From: CAVSJA01 sp963728145
Lineage (GTDB): Bacteria > Bacteroidota > Bacteroidia > Chitinophagales > Chitinophagaceae
Length of the DNA stretch: 64,000 bases
Reading direction: 5' to 3'
Assembly (NCBI GenBank): GCA_963728145.1
Contig: CAVSJA010000007.1
Span: 248,001-312,000, forward strand
Positions 48,858-58,119 of the stretch are shown here, in pieces. A model generated the notes under the pieces. The model ran no database searches, was not told where the DNA came from, and was given only the letters and a program-made list of their open reading frames with translations. Both the position numbers and the translations under genes were made by a program. Numbering within the stretch: position 1 is the first letter of the stretch; each line of letters starts with the position of its first letter.

Positions 48858-49241
48858 ATGATCCTCCCATGTCTTTATATTGATGGTACCAATAGAATGG
48901 GTCGCGGTGTCTTTACTTCGGAAGATCTTAACGAAAATACAATCGTCGAAACTTCACCGGTAATCGTGATGGAAGCAAAAGACCGGGATCTTCTTGATCA
49001 GACCGTGATGCACGATTATATTTTCGAATGGGGAGGCGAAAAGAGAGAGGTATGTGTTGCACTAGGATATATCTCCCTGTACAACCATTCTTATGTTTCC
49101 AATTGCGAATATGAAATGGATCATGATGCCCAAACCATGTCCATAAAAACTGTCAGGTTTATAAAAGCAGGGGAGGAACTCTTCATTAACTATAACGGAG
49201 TGTGGAATGATTCGAAGAAGTTGTGGTTTGATGCTGAGTAG
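48858..49241 (+). CDS. SET-domain protein (putative protein-lysine methyltransferase)
   Basis: 127 residues, a compact SET domain. It starts MILPCLYIDGTNRMGRGVF with GRGVF, the conserved Gly-rich start of the SET fold; SLYNHSYVSNCEYE is the NHS motif for S-adenosylmethionine; GEELFINYNG has the catalytic Tyr. It should methylate lysines of a protein; no substrate is indicated. Small bacterial SET proteins are uncommon but known in Bacteroidota. The start at 48858 gives the SET N-terminus; an ATG 66 bases upstream runs through the repeat. The stop TAG is part of a 69-bp repeat. Confidence 0.85.
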   Translation: MILPCLYIDGTNRMGRGVFTSEDLNENTIVETSPVIVMEAKDRDLLDQTVMHDYIFEWGGEKREVCVALGYISLYNHSYVSNCEYEMDHDAQTMSIKTVRFIKAGEELFINYNGVWNDSKKLWFDAE

Positions 49242-49375
49242 GGGTTGGCGACCTTAATTAGAATCTTACCAACTCATCACGCTCTTGGTAAGGTCGCAAA
49301 CCTTCAGTAGGGGTTGGCGACCTTAATTGGAAATTTAATAACTCATCATGCTCTTCGTAAGGTCGCAAACCTTTA
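49238..49375. repeat. Tandem 69-bp hairpin repeat, 2 copies
   Basis: Units start at 49238 and 49307. Each has GGTTGGCGACCTTA at its start and TAAGGTCGCAAACC at its end, which pair over about 12 bp; the middle differs between copies at several positions. The SET stop codon lies at the start of unit one (GTAGGGG). This is a different repeat from the heptad arrays. Confidence 0.85.
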
Positions 49376-49410
49376 GTTAAGTTACCTCCAAATGAAATAA
49401 ACTAACTAAA

Positions 49411-49438
49411 AAATGCCCCAATATCCGGGGCATTTTTT
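49411..49438 (+). terminator. Intrinsic terminator after the SET gene
   Basis: AAATGCCCC/GGGGCATTT stem with a seven-base loop, then T-run. The upstream A-run may let it act on both strands, in which case it would also stop the SprB/cytochrome gene. Confidence 0.85.
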
Positions 49439-49477
49439 ATTAAAATGAATCTTATGCATTAAGTAATGAAGTTCCAC

Positions 49478-50332
49478 CTAATCCGTAAACCTTCCACCCG
49501 CAACAACCCATTGAGTAATTTTATCTCTGTCAGCCTGGCTCAAAGCAGCATTTGGTGGCGGAGGCATTTGAAGAGCTGTACCTGCGGAAGCCACTGCTCT
49601 GTCCCTAATTCTGTCCTTATTTAGAACTATCGTGCAATTATCAGCGAAATTCAATCCACCTGTTGGAGCAGGATTAACATGGCATCCGGCGATTGCACAG
49701 TTGGCAGCAATAACTCCTTTGACTGCTGTAAAGAGAGGACCCTGGACCCCTGCGGCCACAGTCACTTGTGCTGTTCCGGTACAACCAGCAGCATCCTTCG
49801 CAGTGATGGAATGATTTCCAGCTGCCACATTTGAGAATGTGTTCGAAGACTGGAAAGTTCCCCCGTTCAGGCTATATGTAAAATTGGTGCTTCCTGCTGC
49901 TGTTATTGTAACGCTTCCCGTTCCTGAACAAGGATCCGATGCTGTTGTAGCACCGCTAACTGTGATAGTAATTCCTGTACAGGCAGCCTTTTCAGCAATT
50001 GTGAAGCCCTTGCTCCCGGTACATCCGCGGTTATCCTTCGCAGTTACAGTATGATTGCCTTTGGCGAGATTATTAAATGTACCTGATCCCTGAAAAGCGC
50101 CACCATCGACGCTAAAAGTAAATCCAGATCCACCGCTTGCTGAGGCAGCAATGCTTCCATTATTTTGCCCGATATCCGCATCCGTTACAGTACCACTAAC
50201 GGTAATGGTCACCCCGGCGCAGGGATTGGGCGTTGGAGGAGGTTCTCCTCCTTTGCTACAGGCAAAAAATACAAGTCCAGCTAAAAGAATAGTCGTTACC
50301 GGCCGCACGAAGGCAAGTGCTGTTTTCATCAT
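49478..50332 (-). CDS. Lipoprotein with SprB-like repeats and cytochrome-like CX4CH domain
   Basis: 284 residues. Lipobox-like FFAC (Cys near 25) after a hydrophobic helix, so anchored by lipid. Two SprB-type repeats (GSGFTFSVDGGAFQGSGTFN, GNHTVTAKDNRGCTGS and a second copy near 110-195) as found in T9SS adhesin SprB and relatives. The last ~90 residues look like a heme domain: NCAIAGCHV (Cys-x4-Cys-His), a central GLNFADNC, and MPPPPNAALSQADRDKITQWV with a Met-Pro ligand loop. The gene is 21 bases downstream of the barrel protein and probably in its operon. The heme role is inferred. Confidence 0.75.
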   Translation of the reverse strand: MMKTALAFVRPVTTILLAGLVFFACSKGGEPPPTPNPCAGVTITVSGTVTDADIGQNNGSIAASASGGSGFTFSVDGGAFQGSGTFNNLAKGNHTVTAKDNRGCTGSKGFTIAEKAACTGITITVSGATTASDPCSGTGSVTITAAGSTNFTYSLNGGTFQSSNTFSNVAAGNHSITAKDAAGCTGTAQVTVAAGVQGPLFTAVKGVIAANCAIAGCHVNPAPTGGLNFADNCTIVLNKDRIRDRAVASAGTALQMPPPPNAALSQADRDKITQWVVAGGRFTD

Positions 50333-50353
50333 ACAAAATGCGGTTAATGTTAT

Positions 50354-51721
50354 TTACTTTGTTTTGGTTGCAGTCGTTTTCTTAATCGGAGAATATTTTA
50401 ATGTCAGGTAAAGACCATAACTATTGATATCCATTTGGCCGAAACCCATTCCACTCAATGGGATCTTCAAGTATGGTTCTGCCTGTATGGATAGTGTACG
50501 TGATATCGATTTCTCAAACCCAGCTGAAAGATTTACGATTGACAATAAATGGGTAGTATCGTCCGAACGGTTCCAATCTCTTTCACTAGGCATCCCTGTG
50601 AAATAATAGTAATAGCGGTAATTCTGATTCATCATAAAGTAAGTAGAAAGTCCCGCGCTGGCGAACCATTGACTTTTCGTGTTTTGGTTGATGTTATATC
50701 GAACATTCAATGGTATTTCCAACATTTGGCAATCACCAGATACTTTTTTCAGATCTACGTAGTAGGTCCAGTAATGTTTTGGTGGGTGATAATCATCACC
50801 GGCAGCAGTGTATTCTTTTTTGGTATAGATCAACCCGGTGCTGACTGACCATCTCTTCGATATATTGTATTGGCCAGTTAAACCAACACTATAACCAAAG
50901 TTGTTATCACTTACATTATGGACCGAACTTTTATCGATCCCTGTCAATAGACCGATAGAAAACCTGCTGTTGTTTTGTTTGGAATTGTTCTTAGCTGCAG
51001 CCTTCTTTTCCGTCTTTGCAATTTCAGCCGGTTTGTCTTCTGTCTTACCAGTAATTGCAGCTTCTTCTTTCTTGTCAACTAAAGGAACGGTAGCTTTTCC
51101 GGCTTGTTTATCCGGATCAGGATTTGACTTCACCAATTCTTCCTTGTTGCTTTCTTTCTGTTTATTTATTGATTCATCTTTATCGCGTACAATTGGGTCT
51201 GATTGCTTTTGACCGGAGGCCTTATTTCTTTTCGTCAAAGGAATGAATTTCTCTTGTCCGGGTTGGTTTACAGATTTACGGGAAACCCTTGCTTTGTCAT
51301 CGACAACGACTGTTTCTTCGCCAGGTGTGGTCGGATTCTTTTCACCAATCTTTAAATTATCTTTTTCGCTATTTGATTTAAGTAAATCCTGGGATTGAGC
51401 TTTAGTCTTTTGTTCATTGGCTGCAATCTTATTTTGATCCTTGTTTACTGCAGCAGTTTGTTCCGCTGGGTTGGATTTATTTGTAGCAATTCCGGGTTCA
51501 GGATTTTGCTGGAGCATGATGAAGAGACCACCTCCCGTGATCATCACCAATAATAGCAGGAACCAGAGGAAGCGTTTTCTTTCTTTCTCTTTTTGCACCG
51601 GTAACTCTTTGTTGAGACTGCGCTCCAAATTATCCCAGCCCGATGTATTTTGATCTACATCGTATTGGTCGGAAGCTTCACGACTCAAACGGTCAAGGTC
51701 TTTATCAGAAAGGGGATACAT
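50354..51721 (-). CDS. Sigma-factor-linked protein with one TM helix and outer-membrane-barrel-like C-terminus
   Basis: 455 residues. The first ~45 residues are soluble (SDKDLDRLSREASDQYDVDQ) and lie in the cytoplasm, where an anti-sigma segment would be. One TM helix (FLWFLLLLVMITGGGLFIML, about 46-65) is followed by a 170-residue Lys/Glu/Asn/Gln-rich linker. The C-terminal ~200 residues form an OmpW/PorT-like barrel (YSVGLTGQYNISKRWSVSTG, IYTKKEYT, LTLKYSP). The start overlaps the 3' end of the ECF sigma gene by 17 bases, so the two are coupled. The combination suggests a transmembrane sensor or sigma-regulator coupled to an envelope sensor domain; this is inferred from layout. Confidence 0.75.
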   Translation of the reverse strand: MYPLSDKDLDRLSREASDQYDVDQNTSGWDNLERSLNKELPVQKEKERKRFLWFLLLLVMITGGGLFIMLQQNPEPGIATNKSNPAEQTAAVNKDQNKIAANEQKTKAQSQDLLKSNSEKDNLKIGEKNPTTPGEETVVVDDKARVSRKSVNQPGQEKFIPLTKRNKASGQKQSDPIVRDKDESINKQKESNKEELVKSNPDPDKQAGKATVPLVDKKEEAAITGKTEDKPAEIAKTEKKAAAKNNSKQNNSRFSIGLLTGIDKSSVHNVSDNNFGYSVGLTGQYNISKRWSVSTGLIYTKKEYTAAGDDYHPPKHYWTYYVDLKKVSGDCQMLEIPLNVRYNINQNTKSQWFASAGLSTYFMMNQNYRYYYYFTGMPSERDWNRSDDTTHLLSIVNLSAGFEKSISRTLSIQAEPYLKIPLSGMGFGQMDINSYGLYLTLKYSPIKKTTATKTK

Positions 51722-52316
51722 AAAGGTTGAAATGCGTTTTATTCAATAGTATTTTTCTAAGGTTTTCCCTGGCTTTCGATAGGTTGGATTTTGATGCACC
51801 AACTGAAATCCCAAGCTTTTTCGATATGTCCTCGTGACTTAAACCTTCGATCACGAAAAGATTAAACACGGTTCTATATGCTGGCGATAGTAATCTTACA
51901 GCTTCAATTATTTCCTTATAGCTTAAAACATCAACTCCCGTTTCACTATGGTCCCGGATATTTTCGGATTCCGACGTAAGCATATGCCCGTTCACCGAGG
52001 ATTGCTTTTTCCGGTAATGATCTATACAGGTATTGACTAGTATTTTCTTAAACCAACCTTTGAGGGATAGAAGCATGTCTGGCTGCCTTTCTTCGTCAAA
52101 CTGGTGAATATTCTTGAACAGTTTGACAAAACCCTCGTTCATGATCTCCTCAGCTTCTTCAAATCGTTCAGTGTAGCGATAACAAATCTTCATTGCAAAA
52201 CTCCGTAGCAGGTAATAGAGTTCCTTCTGGCTGTTCCGGTCGTTTCCCTTACAGCCATGCAACAAGGTGGTTATTTTATTATTGTGCTCCAGCAAGAGTC
52301 CTGGTTTTGGGCGCAT
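51705..52316 (-). CDS. ECF-type RNA polymerase sigma factor
   Basis: 203 residues. Region 2 (LYYLLRSFAMKICYRYTERFEEAEEIMNEGFVKLFKNI, with helix 2.1-2.4 and FKKILVNTCIDHYRKKQS) is followed by region 4 with a helix-turn-helix (LSPAYRTVFNLFVIEGLSHEDISKKLGISVGASKSNLS). This is the sigma-70 ECF family. It presumably responds to an envelope signal through the downstream membrane protein, whose start it overlaps. No target promoter motif can be given from one copy. Confidence 0.92.
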   Translation of the reverse strand: MRPKPGLLLEHNNKITTLLHGCKGNDRNSQKELYYLLRSFAMKICYRYTERFEEAEEIMNEGFVKLFKNIHQFDEERQPDMLLSLKGWFKKILVNTCIDHYRKKQSSVNGHMLTSESENIRDHSETGVDVLSYKEIIEAVRLLSPAYRTVFNLFVIEGLSHEDISKKLGISVGASKSNLSKARENLRKILLNKTHFNLYVSPF

Positions 52317-52410
52317 AAAGCCCTATAAATTACACTATTTCCCGCTCCGATACTAGTTACGTCTAGCGACAAAAAGGGGTTGCCTTATATGGTATTTTAT
52401 TTTGAAGGAG

Positions 52411-53838
52411 TTAGAAGCTTGAAAGGCTGAAAGAAGGTGCTGATCCAACCATCTCGATACGGGCATTTATATAGGCCTGCACCTGGATATGGTTTTTTTG
52501 GGGTAAAAGCCCGACCAGCTTTAATTGATTCAGTTTGCCGGTAGAACTGATCCAGGGTCCGACCTGTTGGTTCAATCGGGCCTCAATAAGTGTCTTATTT
52601 TTCTCAATTAAGGCGGCAATATCCAATACCGATTGGTTTTGGAGCTGTTTCATGATCTTTTTCCGCAAAAGACCCTTCGCCATATTGACCAGGATATCCT
52701 TTGTGTCCAACGCAAAACTGATATCAGGCATTGACAGCACCTGGGTGGCGGTATCCAATACAGGAGTGCCACTCAAACGCAGAACTCCTTTTCGATTACC
52801 CGTGAAGGAAAGGTCAACATTGATTTTACCCTCATTGCTGCCACTAACATTAATATCCTTGATAACAAATGTTCTTCCTTCAACATCAAAAGGTTTATTC
52901 CTCAAGCTATCGTTCAATAGTTTGTTGAAGAAGCTGTATTCATAAATGGCATCGAGATAGGTTGAAATTGCACCATTATTTTCTCCAACAACTATCTGTG
53001 GCAATGGGGCGTTGTTTATCAACTTTACGCTATCGGATGAAAATTTCGGAATGCCGGAGAACCCGATGGAAAAATAAAGCGTATCCCGGTTCATATTGAA
53101 CCTTCCAATCCTCAAACCTGAAGGATTCAAATTTAAAAAGCCATACTTGCTGATTGGCATCACGCGATTGCCTCCATCTCTCCATTCTCGTATCAATGAA
53201 TTACTGTTCAGTACCTGCACATAATTGTCAAAGGCAGCGCAATAACTATTTACGGATGCTTTGATGCTATCCATTACCAGCGGCGTAACATCCCGCTGTA
53301 AAATGGTTACTTCACATTTATCTACAACTCTCGATGACTCCTGTTTTGTGGTGGTACGAACCTGGTGATTTGGCAGAAACTCGAGAAATGAGCCAATGTT
53401 TACTTCAACCCTTCTCATTGGTTCGCTACCAAAACCACAACTTCCGTTAATCCATGGAGAAACTTGTTTCCCCAGTGCGCAAACACTTTGACTTCCCGCA
53501 ATCTGATAATTACCATTGAAGCCGATGGTTACTTTATTATTGCTGCAACTAATTGTGAAAGGAGAACGAACGAAGCGATACTTGTATCGAAAATCACAAG
53601 AAGTCTGCGCATAGTTCGGCCATTTTTCGTTGGTGAATTCTTTTGCCGTCATTGAATCCATGCTTGCCAGCAATGGACGCATATATAATTTGATTGGAAC
53701 ATTTATCTGCGAAGTTGGAAGAGAAGGCAAATAACGTGTAGCAGTTTCCGTGCTACCAGTTGCCTTCTTGCTGGTTTTGCAGGACTGGAAAATCAAAAAA
53801 CAAATAAGTACGAATAAAAGGAACTTCTGTGGTTTCAT
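52411..53838 (-). CDS. DUF4403 family lipoprotein
   Basis: 475 residues. Lipobox QSC at Cys20 after a hydrophobic stretch (FLLFVLICFLIFQ). The rest is DUF4403: PTSQINVPIKLYMRPLLA near the start, strands in pairs and a repeated TULIP-like pattern, with SYCAAFDNYVQVLN in the middle and helices (DILVNMAKGLLRKKIMKQL) near the C-terminus. Family function is unknown; it is an envelope lipoprotein. Alone on the strand; the gene upstream is the hypothetical at 54.0 kb. Confidence 0.85.
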   Translation of the reverse strand: MKPQKFLLFVLICFLIFQSCKTSKKATGSTETATRYLPSLPTSQINVPIKLYMRPLLASMDSMTAKEFTNEKWPNYAQTSCDFRYKYRFVRSPFTISCSNNKVTIGFNGNYQIAGSQSVCALGKQVSPWINGSCGFGSEPMRRVEVNIGSFLEFLPNHQVRTTTKQESSRVVDKCEVTILQRDVTPLVMDSIKASVNSYCAAFDNYVQVLNSNSLIREWRDGGNRVMPISKYGFLNLNPSGLRIGRFNMNRDTLYFSIGFSGIPKFSSDSVKLINNAPLPQIVVGENNGAISTYLDAIYEYSFFNKLLNDSLRNKPFDVEGRTFVIKDINVSGSNEGKINVDLSFTGNRKGVLRLSGTPVLDTATQVLSMPDISFALDTKDILVNMAKGLLRKKIMKQLQNQSVLDIAALIEKNKTLIEARLNQQVGPWISSTGKLNQLKLVGLLPQKNHIQVQAYINARIEMVGSAPSFSLSSF

Positions 53839-54035
53839 TTGAATTATGTCGCAAAATAGTGAATAACGCTAACTAAATCCCCTTATTGGGGATGTTGAAA
53901 ACATTTAGTATAATTATTTATACTCTTAGTTACCTGCCGAATAACCCATCTCTCTCGCTTGGCGGTCATGTCCTTGTGTAGGTGGGGAAATATGAAGGCT
54001 CCAGTATCGATTGGATATAATAAAAGTGGGATTAA

Positions 54036-54542
54036 TTAATCGACTCCAAATGAATATATTGTTTTGCCTATTTGCAATGCATACTCACCGCGTTTTAAAT
54101 TTCGAAAAGTAAGGGAAAGTTTTTCACTGTCAACTTTACGAACTTCAATCGGCAAACCCATATTGAAATTGGTGTATCTATCTAATAATTTAGATTTTTC
54201 GGAAATGTATAAAAACCTACGGTTGTTTTGTACGTTGTTAATGTTGAGTTGAAATAGCCTATACGAAGCAATTGGGTTTTCGTCATCTGAAATTTGTCCT
54301 GGTTTAAAGAATATGTTTATCTCATGGCCTTCTTTAATTCTAACTGCTGAATGAATAGAATCCAAAATGACATATGTTTTTGATCTACCGACACCCTCTT
54401 TTGTAAAAAGTGATACTTGTTCTAAAGGAAAATGAACAATTTGGTTGTTATTATTTATGTAAGCGGGGTGGTTAGGAAAATCCTGACCGTTGCAGTTCAG
54501 GAAGCTTATAAAGGCAACTATAGTTACAAACAACTTTGGCAT
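54036..54542 (-). CDS. Uncharacterised secreted protein (168 aa)
   Basis: 168 residues. Signal peptide (LFVTIVAFISFLNC; the Cys could be lipidated, though the -1 Asn is unusual for a lipobox). The rest is a beta-rich domain with SIHSAVRIKEGHEINIFFKP and a Gly-rich C-terminal hairpin (YALQIGKTIYSFGVD). I do not recognise the family. No partner genes close by. Confidence 0.65.
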   Translation of the reverse strand: MPKLFVTIVAFISFLNCNGQDFPNHPAYINNNNQIVHFPLEQVSLFTKEGVGRSKTYVILDSIHSAVRIKEGHEINIFFKPGQISDDENPIASYRLFQLNINNVQNNRRFLYISEKSKLLDRYTNFNMGLPIEVRKVDSEKLSLTFRNLKRGEYALQIGKTIYSFGVD

Positions 54543-54814
54543 TGAAGTAATTCCCTATATTGTTCCGTTCCGTCAAGTTATTAACTCCCCGAAGAAAAAG
54601 GAATTTCTTTCTGTTAATTTGAGTCTAAAAATTCGTTAGGTCAAAGGACAGCCTTAGTTAGGCAATGTTACCCAACCCGGCACAAAAACATGTGCAAGTC
54701 TTATATTCATTGTAAGTCGATCTTCGAAATTGTGATTTATGACTATTGGAATCTATCCAATTTACTATTGGGAAAGAATGTTAGAAGTAACCAGTTATAA
54801 AAAGTTTCTGGACG

Positions 54815-55477
54815 CTAAATTCTCTTCAACGCTTCTCGCGCACTCAAATTCGATAATTGATTTTTCTTAACAAACTCTTTAACCCATTTCGGATTTGTCT
54901 TTGAGTATTCGCGCAACGACCATCCAATTGCCTTTTGAATGAAAAATTCTTGGGATCCGCATAGTTTGAGTATATAAGTCGATAAGAGGGCCGTATCAGT
55001 TTTTTCTCTATATGCTTTTTGAAACATGAGGCTGCTTCTTTGAAGCCAGATATTCTTCGAGCGGTTCCATTTCCCCGTTACCTTCCTGACCTGTGCTGGA
55101 AACATTTTGAAATAAGGGCCCGTGAGATCGGTCGCAATATGATCAACCGTATCCCACCAGCTTTTATTTATGATCATGAATTCCATAAGTTCGATCAATT
55201 CTTCCTTCCATTCATTCCTGTATTTCGATAATAATTCTGTTGCGAAGTATTGAAATTCTCTTTGTGGTTGGCACCATAGGTCCTTTACAATTTCACGCAA
55301 TTCTTCATAGGCCGGTAGATCGCTATTCATGTAATTCCTGCACAACTCTCTTCTCAGTGGAGTCTTGATACCAAAACACTCAAATTGATTTCTCAAATAG
55401 GCCTTTGCCCAGGCTGCCTCCTCTCTATTGCCGCTTTTTATGAAAATTTTTTCTAAGCCTGAAACATACTCATGCAT
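54815..55477 (-). CDS. AlkD-like DNA alkylation repair protein
   Basis: 220 residues, all-helical HEAT-like repeats. Matches the AlkD family: FGIKTPLRRELCRNYM, DLWCQPQREFQYFATELL, INKSWWDTVDHIATDLTGPY (the W-D-T-V-D core with the catalytic Asp), NIWLQRSSLMFQKAY and FFIQKAIGWSLREYSKTNP. AlkD removes 3-methyladenine and 7-methylguanine from DNA without flipping the base. It is expressed alone. Confidence 0.9.
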   Translation of the reverse strand: MHEYVSGLEKIFIKSGNREEAAWAKAYLRNQFECFGIKTPLRRELCRNYMNSDLPAYEELREIVKDLWCQPQREFQYFATELLSKYRNEWKEELIELMEFMIINKSWWDTVDHIATDLTGPYFKMFPAQVRKVTGKWNRSKNIWLQRSSLMFQKAYREKTDTALLSTYILKLCGSQEFFIQKAIGWSLREYSKTNPKWVKEFVKKNQLSNLSAREALKRI

Positions 55478-55531
55478 TTGGGGAAATTAGTTAATTTTTA
55501 TTTCTGGTTTCGCTGATTAGATTCCTCCATT

Positions 55532-55539
55532 TAATTTCG
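55532..55539 (+). promoter_or_regulatory. -7 box of the M48 gene (TAATTTCG)
   Basis: TAATTTCG, one base off TAnnTTTG, as for efp. The start site would be about two bases before the ATG at 55545. Confidence 0.45.
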
Positions 55540-55544
55540 CTGTG

Positions 55545-56636
55545 ATGAGTATCCAAACTTACAAGGCGACTTACTACGATGCTGCTGGAAGAGTTTCTCC
55601 AGCGACTATTTTCATTTCGACTATAACACTGAGTATCCGTTTTCGCGATGAGAATGGAATGGAAAAAGACGTCTACTGGTTGGCTGAGAACATTGAATCC
55701 CTGGAAGAAGACGCAACTGGCTCGGCACAATTGAGATACCGGAATCAAGAAGGAAACCCGGAAAGGTTGTTGGTGCGCGACCAGGAACTCTTACAAGCGA
55801 TAAAAAAGAACTTCAAAGAGCAGCGTTTTGTCGGCGGGGTGTATTATAAGACTTTGGGTAAAACGCGGAATAAGGTCCTTATATTTTTTTCAGTATTTCT
55901 TGGATTGATACTACTCGCATATTTCTGGTTGGTTCCATTGATCGGAGAAAGGATTGCAATAAATTTCTCGAAAGAGACCGAAATCGATCTTGGCAACCAA
56001 ATGTATGAATCAATCAAAACCGGTTATACAATTGATCAACCCCGCACCGATGCCTTGAATGAATTCTATAAGGAGCTAAACTATGAAGTTGGATACCCGA
56101 TTAAGATCACAGTTGTAAAATCAATAGATAAAAATGCGTTTGCCATTCCTGGTGGAAATATAGTTGTGTTCGATTCTCTTTTGATGGCAATAGAAACGCC
56201 CGAACAACTTGCGGCATTATTGGGTCACGAAGCTTCTCATATTACATACCGCCATTCTCTTCGTCAATTATTTCGAAGTCTCGCCAGTAATATGTTCCTG
56301 ATGATGTTGCTGGGCAATGATTCGGGCATCGTTACATTTCTTGCCGAAAATGCTAATGCACTAAATAGTCTTGGCTATTCCCGTTCACTGGAAACGGATG
56401 CTGACAATAAAGGAATGGAATTGATGACTACCCGTGGCCTGGATCCAGGCGGAATGCTTGAGCTGATGAGGATACTCCAGGGGTCGATAGGGGATGAGGA
56501 ACCCAATTCATTTCTGAGCACTCATCCCGTATTCAGTGCCAGGCTAAAAAACATTGAAGAAAAGATCAACCAGCTAAAAACAAGCAGTAAATCCGATCAG
56601 CGGCTGACCGCCATTTTTGAACGGCTCTATCCCTAA
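55545..56636 (+). CDS. M48-family metalloprotease
   Basis: 363 residues. An N-terminal domain of about 110 residues (IQTYKATYYDAAGRVSPATI), one TM helix (VLIFFSVFLGLILLAYFWLV, 111-130) and then a periplasmic M48 domain with HEASH (His228, Glu229, His232) and the third ligand in ETDADNKG. It resembles BepA/LoiP-like proteases; its N-terminal part is a DUF3592-like or PH-like beta domain, which I cannot name. The ATG at 55545 is preferred over the GTG three bases upstream, because a TAATTTCG box would make it leaderless. Confidence 0.85.
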   Translation: MSIQTYKATYYDAAGRVSPATIFISTITLSIRFRDENGMEKDVYWLAENIESLEEDATGSAQLRYRNQEGNPERLLVRDQELLQAIKKNFKEQRFVGGVYYKTLGKTRNKVLIFFSVFLGLILLAYFWLVPLIGERIAINFSKETEIDLGNQMYESIKTGYTIDQPRTDALNEFYKELNYEVGYPIKITVVKSIDKNAFAIPGGNIVVFDSLLMAIETPEQLAALLGHEASHITYRHSLRQLFRSLASNMFLMMLLGNDSGIVTFLAENANALNSLGYSRSLETDADNKGMELMTTRGLDPGGMLELMRILQGSIGDEEPNSFLSTHPVFSARLKNIEEKINQLKTSSKSDQRLTAIFERLYP

Positions 56637-56826
56637 TACATATTGTCTGGCCTTTCCTACCGTTCACGAAGCCATTTGCGCAACACACTCATCATTGCTT
56701 TACTTTGATGATTCTGCGTATTACTTTTGATTTATCAATGCGCCATTAACCATTGAGCCTTATTTTAAAAATATTTTTCTTAACGCATAGTAGTTATAGT
56801 TGGTTTTTCATAGGATTTTGGATCAC

Positions 56827-56857
56827 ATCCCGTTTTTTCTAGGACGGGATTTCTTTT
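56827..56857 (+). terminator. Stem-loop terminator after the M48 gene
   Basis: ATCCCGT/ACGGGAT stem with a ten-base loop, then TTCTTTT; it lies 190 bases after the M48 stop. Confidence 0.65.
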
Positions 56858-56860
56858 ACC

Positions 56861-56900
56861 CGTCATTCCCGCGAAAGCGGGAACCTTCGAAAGCGGGAAC
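56861..56900. repeat. REP-like palindrome, copy 2, with partial duplication
   Basis: CATTCCCGCGAAAGCGGGAA with flanks, identical over 25 bp to the copy at 19357, followed by a partial second copy (TTCGAAAGCGGGAAC). It ends just before the stop codon of the convergent serine hydrolase gene. Confidence 0.8.
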
Positions 56901-58028
56901 CTATTGCAGAATCGCCGCAAGGATTTCATCTCTCGCCGCACCGACCTTCTCCGGCATAGGGCCTCCAATTACTACGCCGAGATTTGTGGCGAGGAATATA
57001 TAAGTTTTCTTAGCTGGAACGTAGAACAACATGCATCCGGCACCAATTCCACCGCCGCCGTGACCAACACCTTCAATACCACCCAGATCAAAAGGTATGA
57101 GACCCATTCCATATGCAGGCTTTCCCGATTTATTGTTAACCCATGTTTGCATCAGTTTCATCGAAGATTCGGAAAGCAACTTTCCTTCCATTAATCCTTT
57201 TAAAAAGATCACTGCATCTTCAGGCGTACACACTATGCCATCATCCCCGATCATTGAAGCTACATTGGTGCGTTGGATCGTTGTGATGTTAACTGGTTTG
57301 AATTCATTCAGCATATCCCAATAAGAATCCGGCAATCGATCAGAAGTTAAATATCCTTTACTGCCTCTATAAAAGCTATTCTTCATCCCGAGAGTCTGGA
57401 ATATATTCTTTTCAATAAAAACCGCATGATCACCCGTAATTGCATCTGCCATTAATGCAAGCAGAAGGTAATTGGTATTGGTGTAGCGATATTCAGCACC
57501 TGGAGCAAACTGGGGCTTCTCATTTTCCAGGTAAACTAATGCTGCTTCAGGTTTGGTTACCTTACCTGGATGCATTAGGAAATCGGCAACATATGCCGGG
57601 TTTGTATTGTATTCAGCCACACCTGACTGGTGATTCAATAACATCCTTACTGTGATCTCGCTGGCATTCTTGATATACCTGCTGTGTTTTTCCGGTAAGT
57701 ATTTAGTGATCGGATCATCCAATTTGATCTTTCCCTGTTCAGATAGTTTCAATATCACGACTGCCATATAAGTCTTGGAAACGCTTTGGGTGTACTGGAG
57801 GTGGCCGGTAGTCATGGGCAATTTGGTCTCGGTTTTTGCGAAGCCCGTTGCATGTTTCCAGCTACCTTCTTCTGTAAACACTGCAATGGAAAGCCCCGGA
57901 ATCCCCTGGTCCGTGTATTTTTTCATTACAGAGCTTACCGCTGCAGCTTTTGAATAAGATTGAGGAGGTTGTGCCGCGCAATTAAATGCGGCCACAAATA
58001 AAACGATGATGATTTTGACACTGCGCAT
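56901..58028 (-). CDS. Secreted serine hydrolase, class C beta-lactamase-like
   Basis: 375 residues. Signal peptide (VKIIIVLFVAAFNCAAQ) then a beta-lactamase/D,D-peptidase fold: SxxK at Ser82-Lys85 (QSVSK), YxN at Tyr182-Asn184 (YTN), and HGGGG in the C-terminal third (GVGHGGGGIGAG). The family includes beta-lactamases, D-aminopeptidases and esterases; the substrate cannot be told. Both this and the incomplete gene at 63.2 kb belong to it. The gene is alone on its strand with a REP-like element at its end. Confidence 0.88.
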   Translation of the reverse strand: MRSVKIIIVLFVAAFNCAAQPPQSYSKAAAVSSVMKKYTDQGIPGLSIAVFTEEGSWKHATGFAKTETKLPMTTGHLQYTQSVSKTYMAVVILKLSEQGKIKLDDPITKYLPEKHSRYIKNASEITVRMLLNHQSGVAEYNTNPAYVADFLMHPGKVTKPEAALVYLENEKPQFAPGAEYRYTNTNYLLLALMADAITGDHAVFIEKNIFQTLGMKNSFYRGSKGYLTSDRLPDSYWDMLNEFKPVNITTIQRTNVASMIGDDGIVCTPEDAVIFLKGLMEGKLLSESSMKLMQTWVNNKSGKPAYGMGLIPFDLGGIEGVGHGGGGIGAGCMLFYVPAKKTYIFLATNLGVVIGGPMPEKVGAARDEILAAILQ

Positions 58029-58119
58029 AATTGTTCTTTTGTTCCAAAACTAGTCCGGGCAGCCGCTCGTTTCCAAGCTTTAGGAGGGCTAATCCGCCGA
58101 AATGTAGCAGAATTTCCGG

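Noticed and set aside
56637..56826. A gene between the M48 protease and the serine hydrolase
   Set aside because: Only short frames; the stretch has a terminator and REP-like repeat and otherwise nothing visible.
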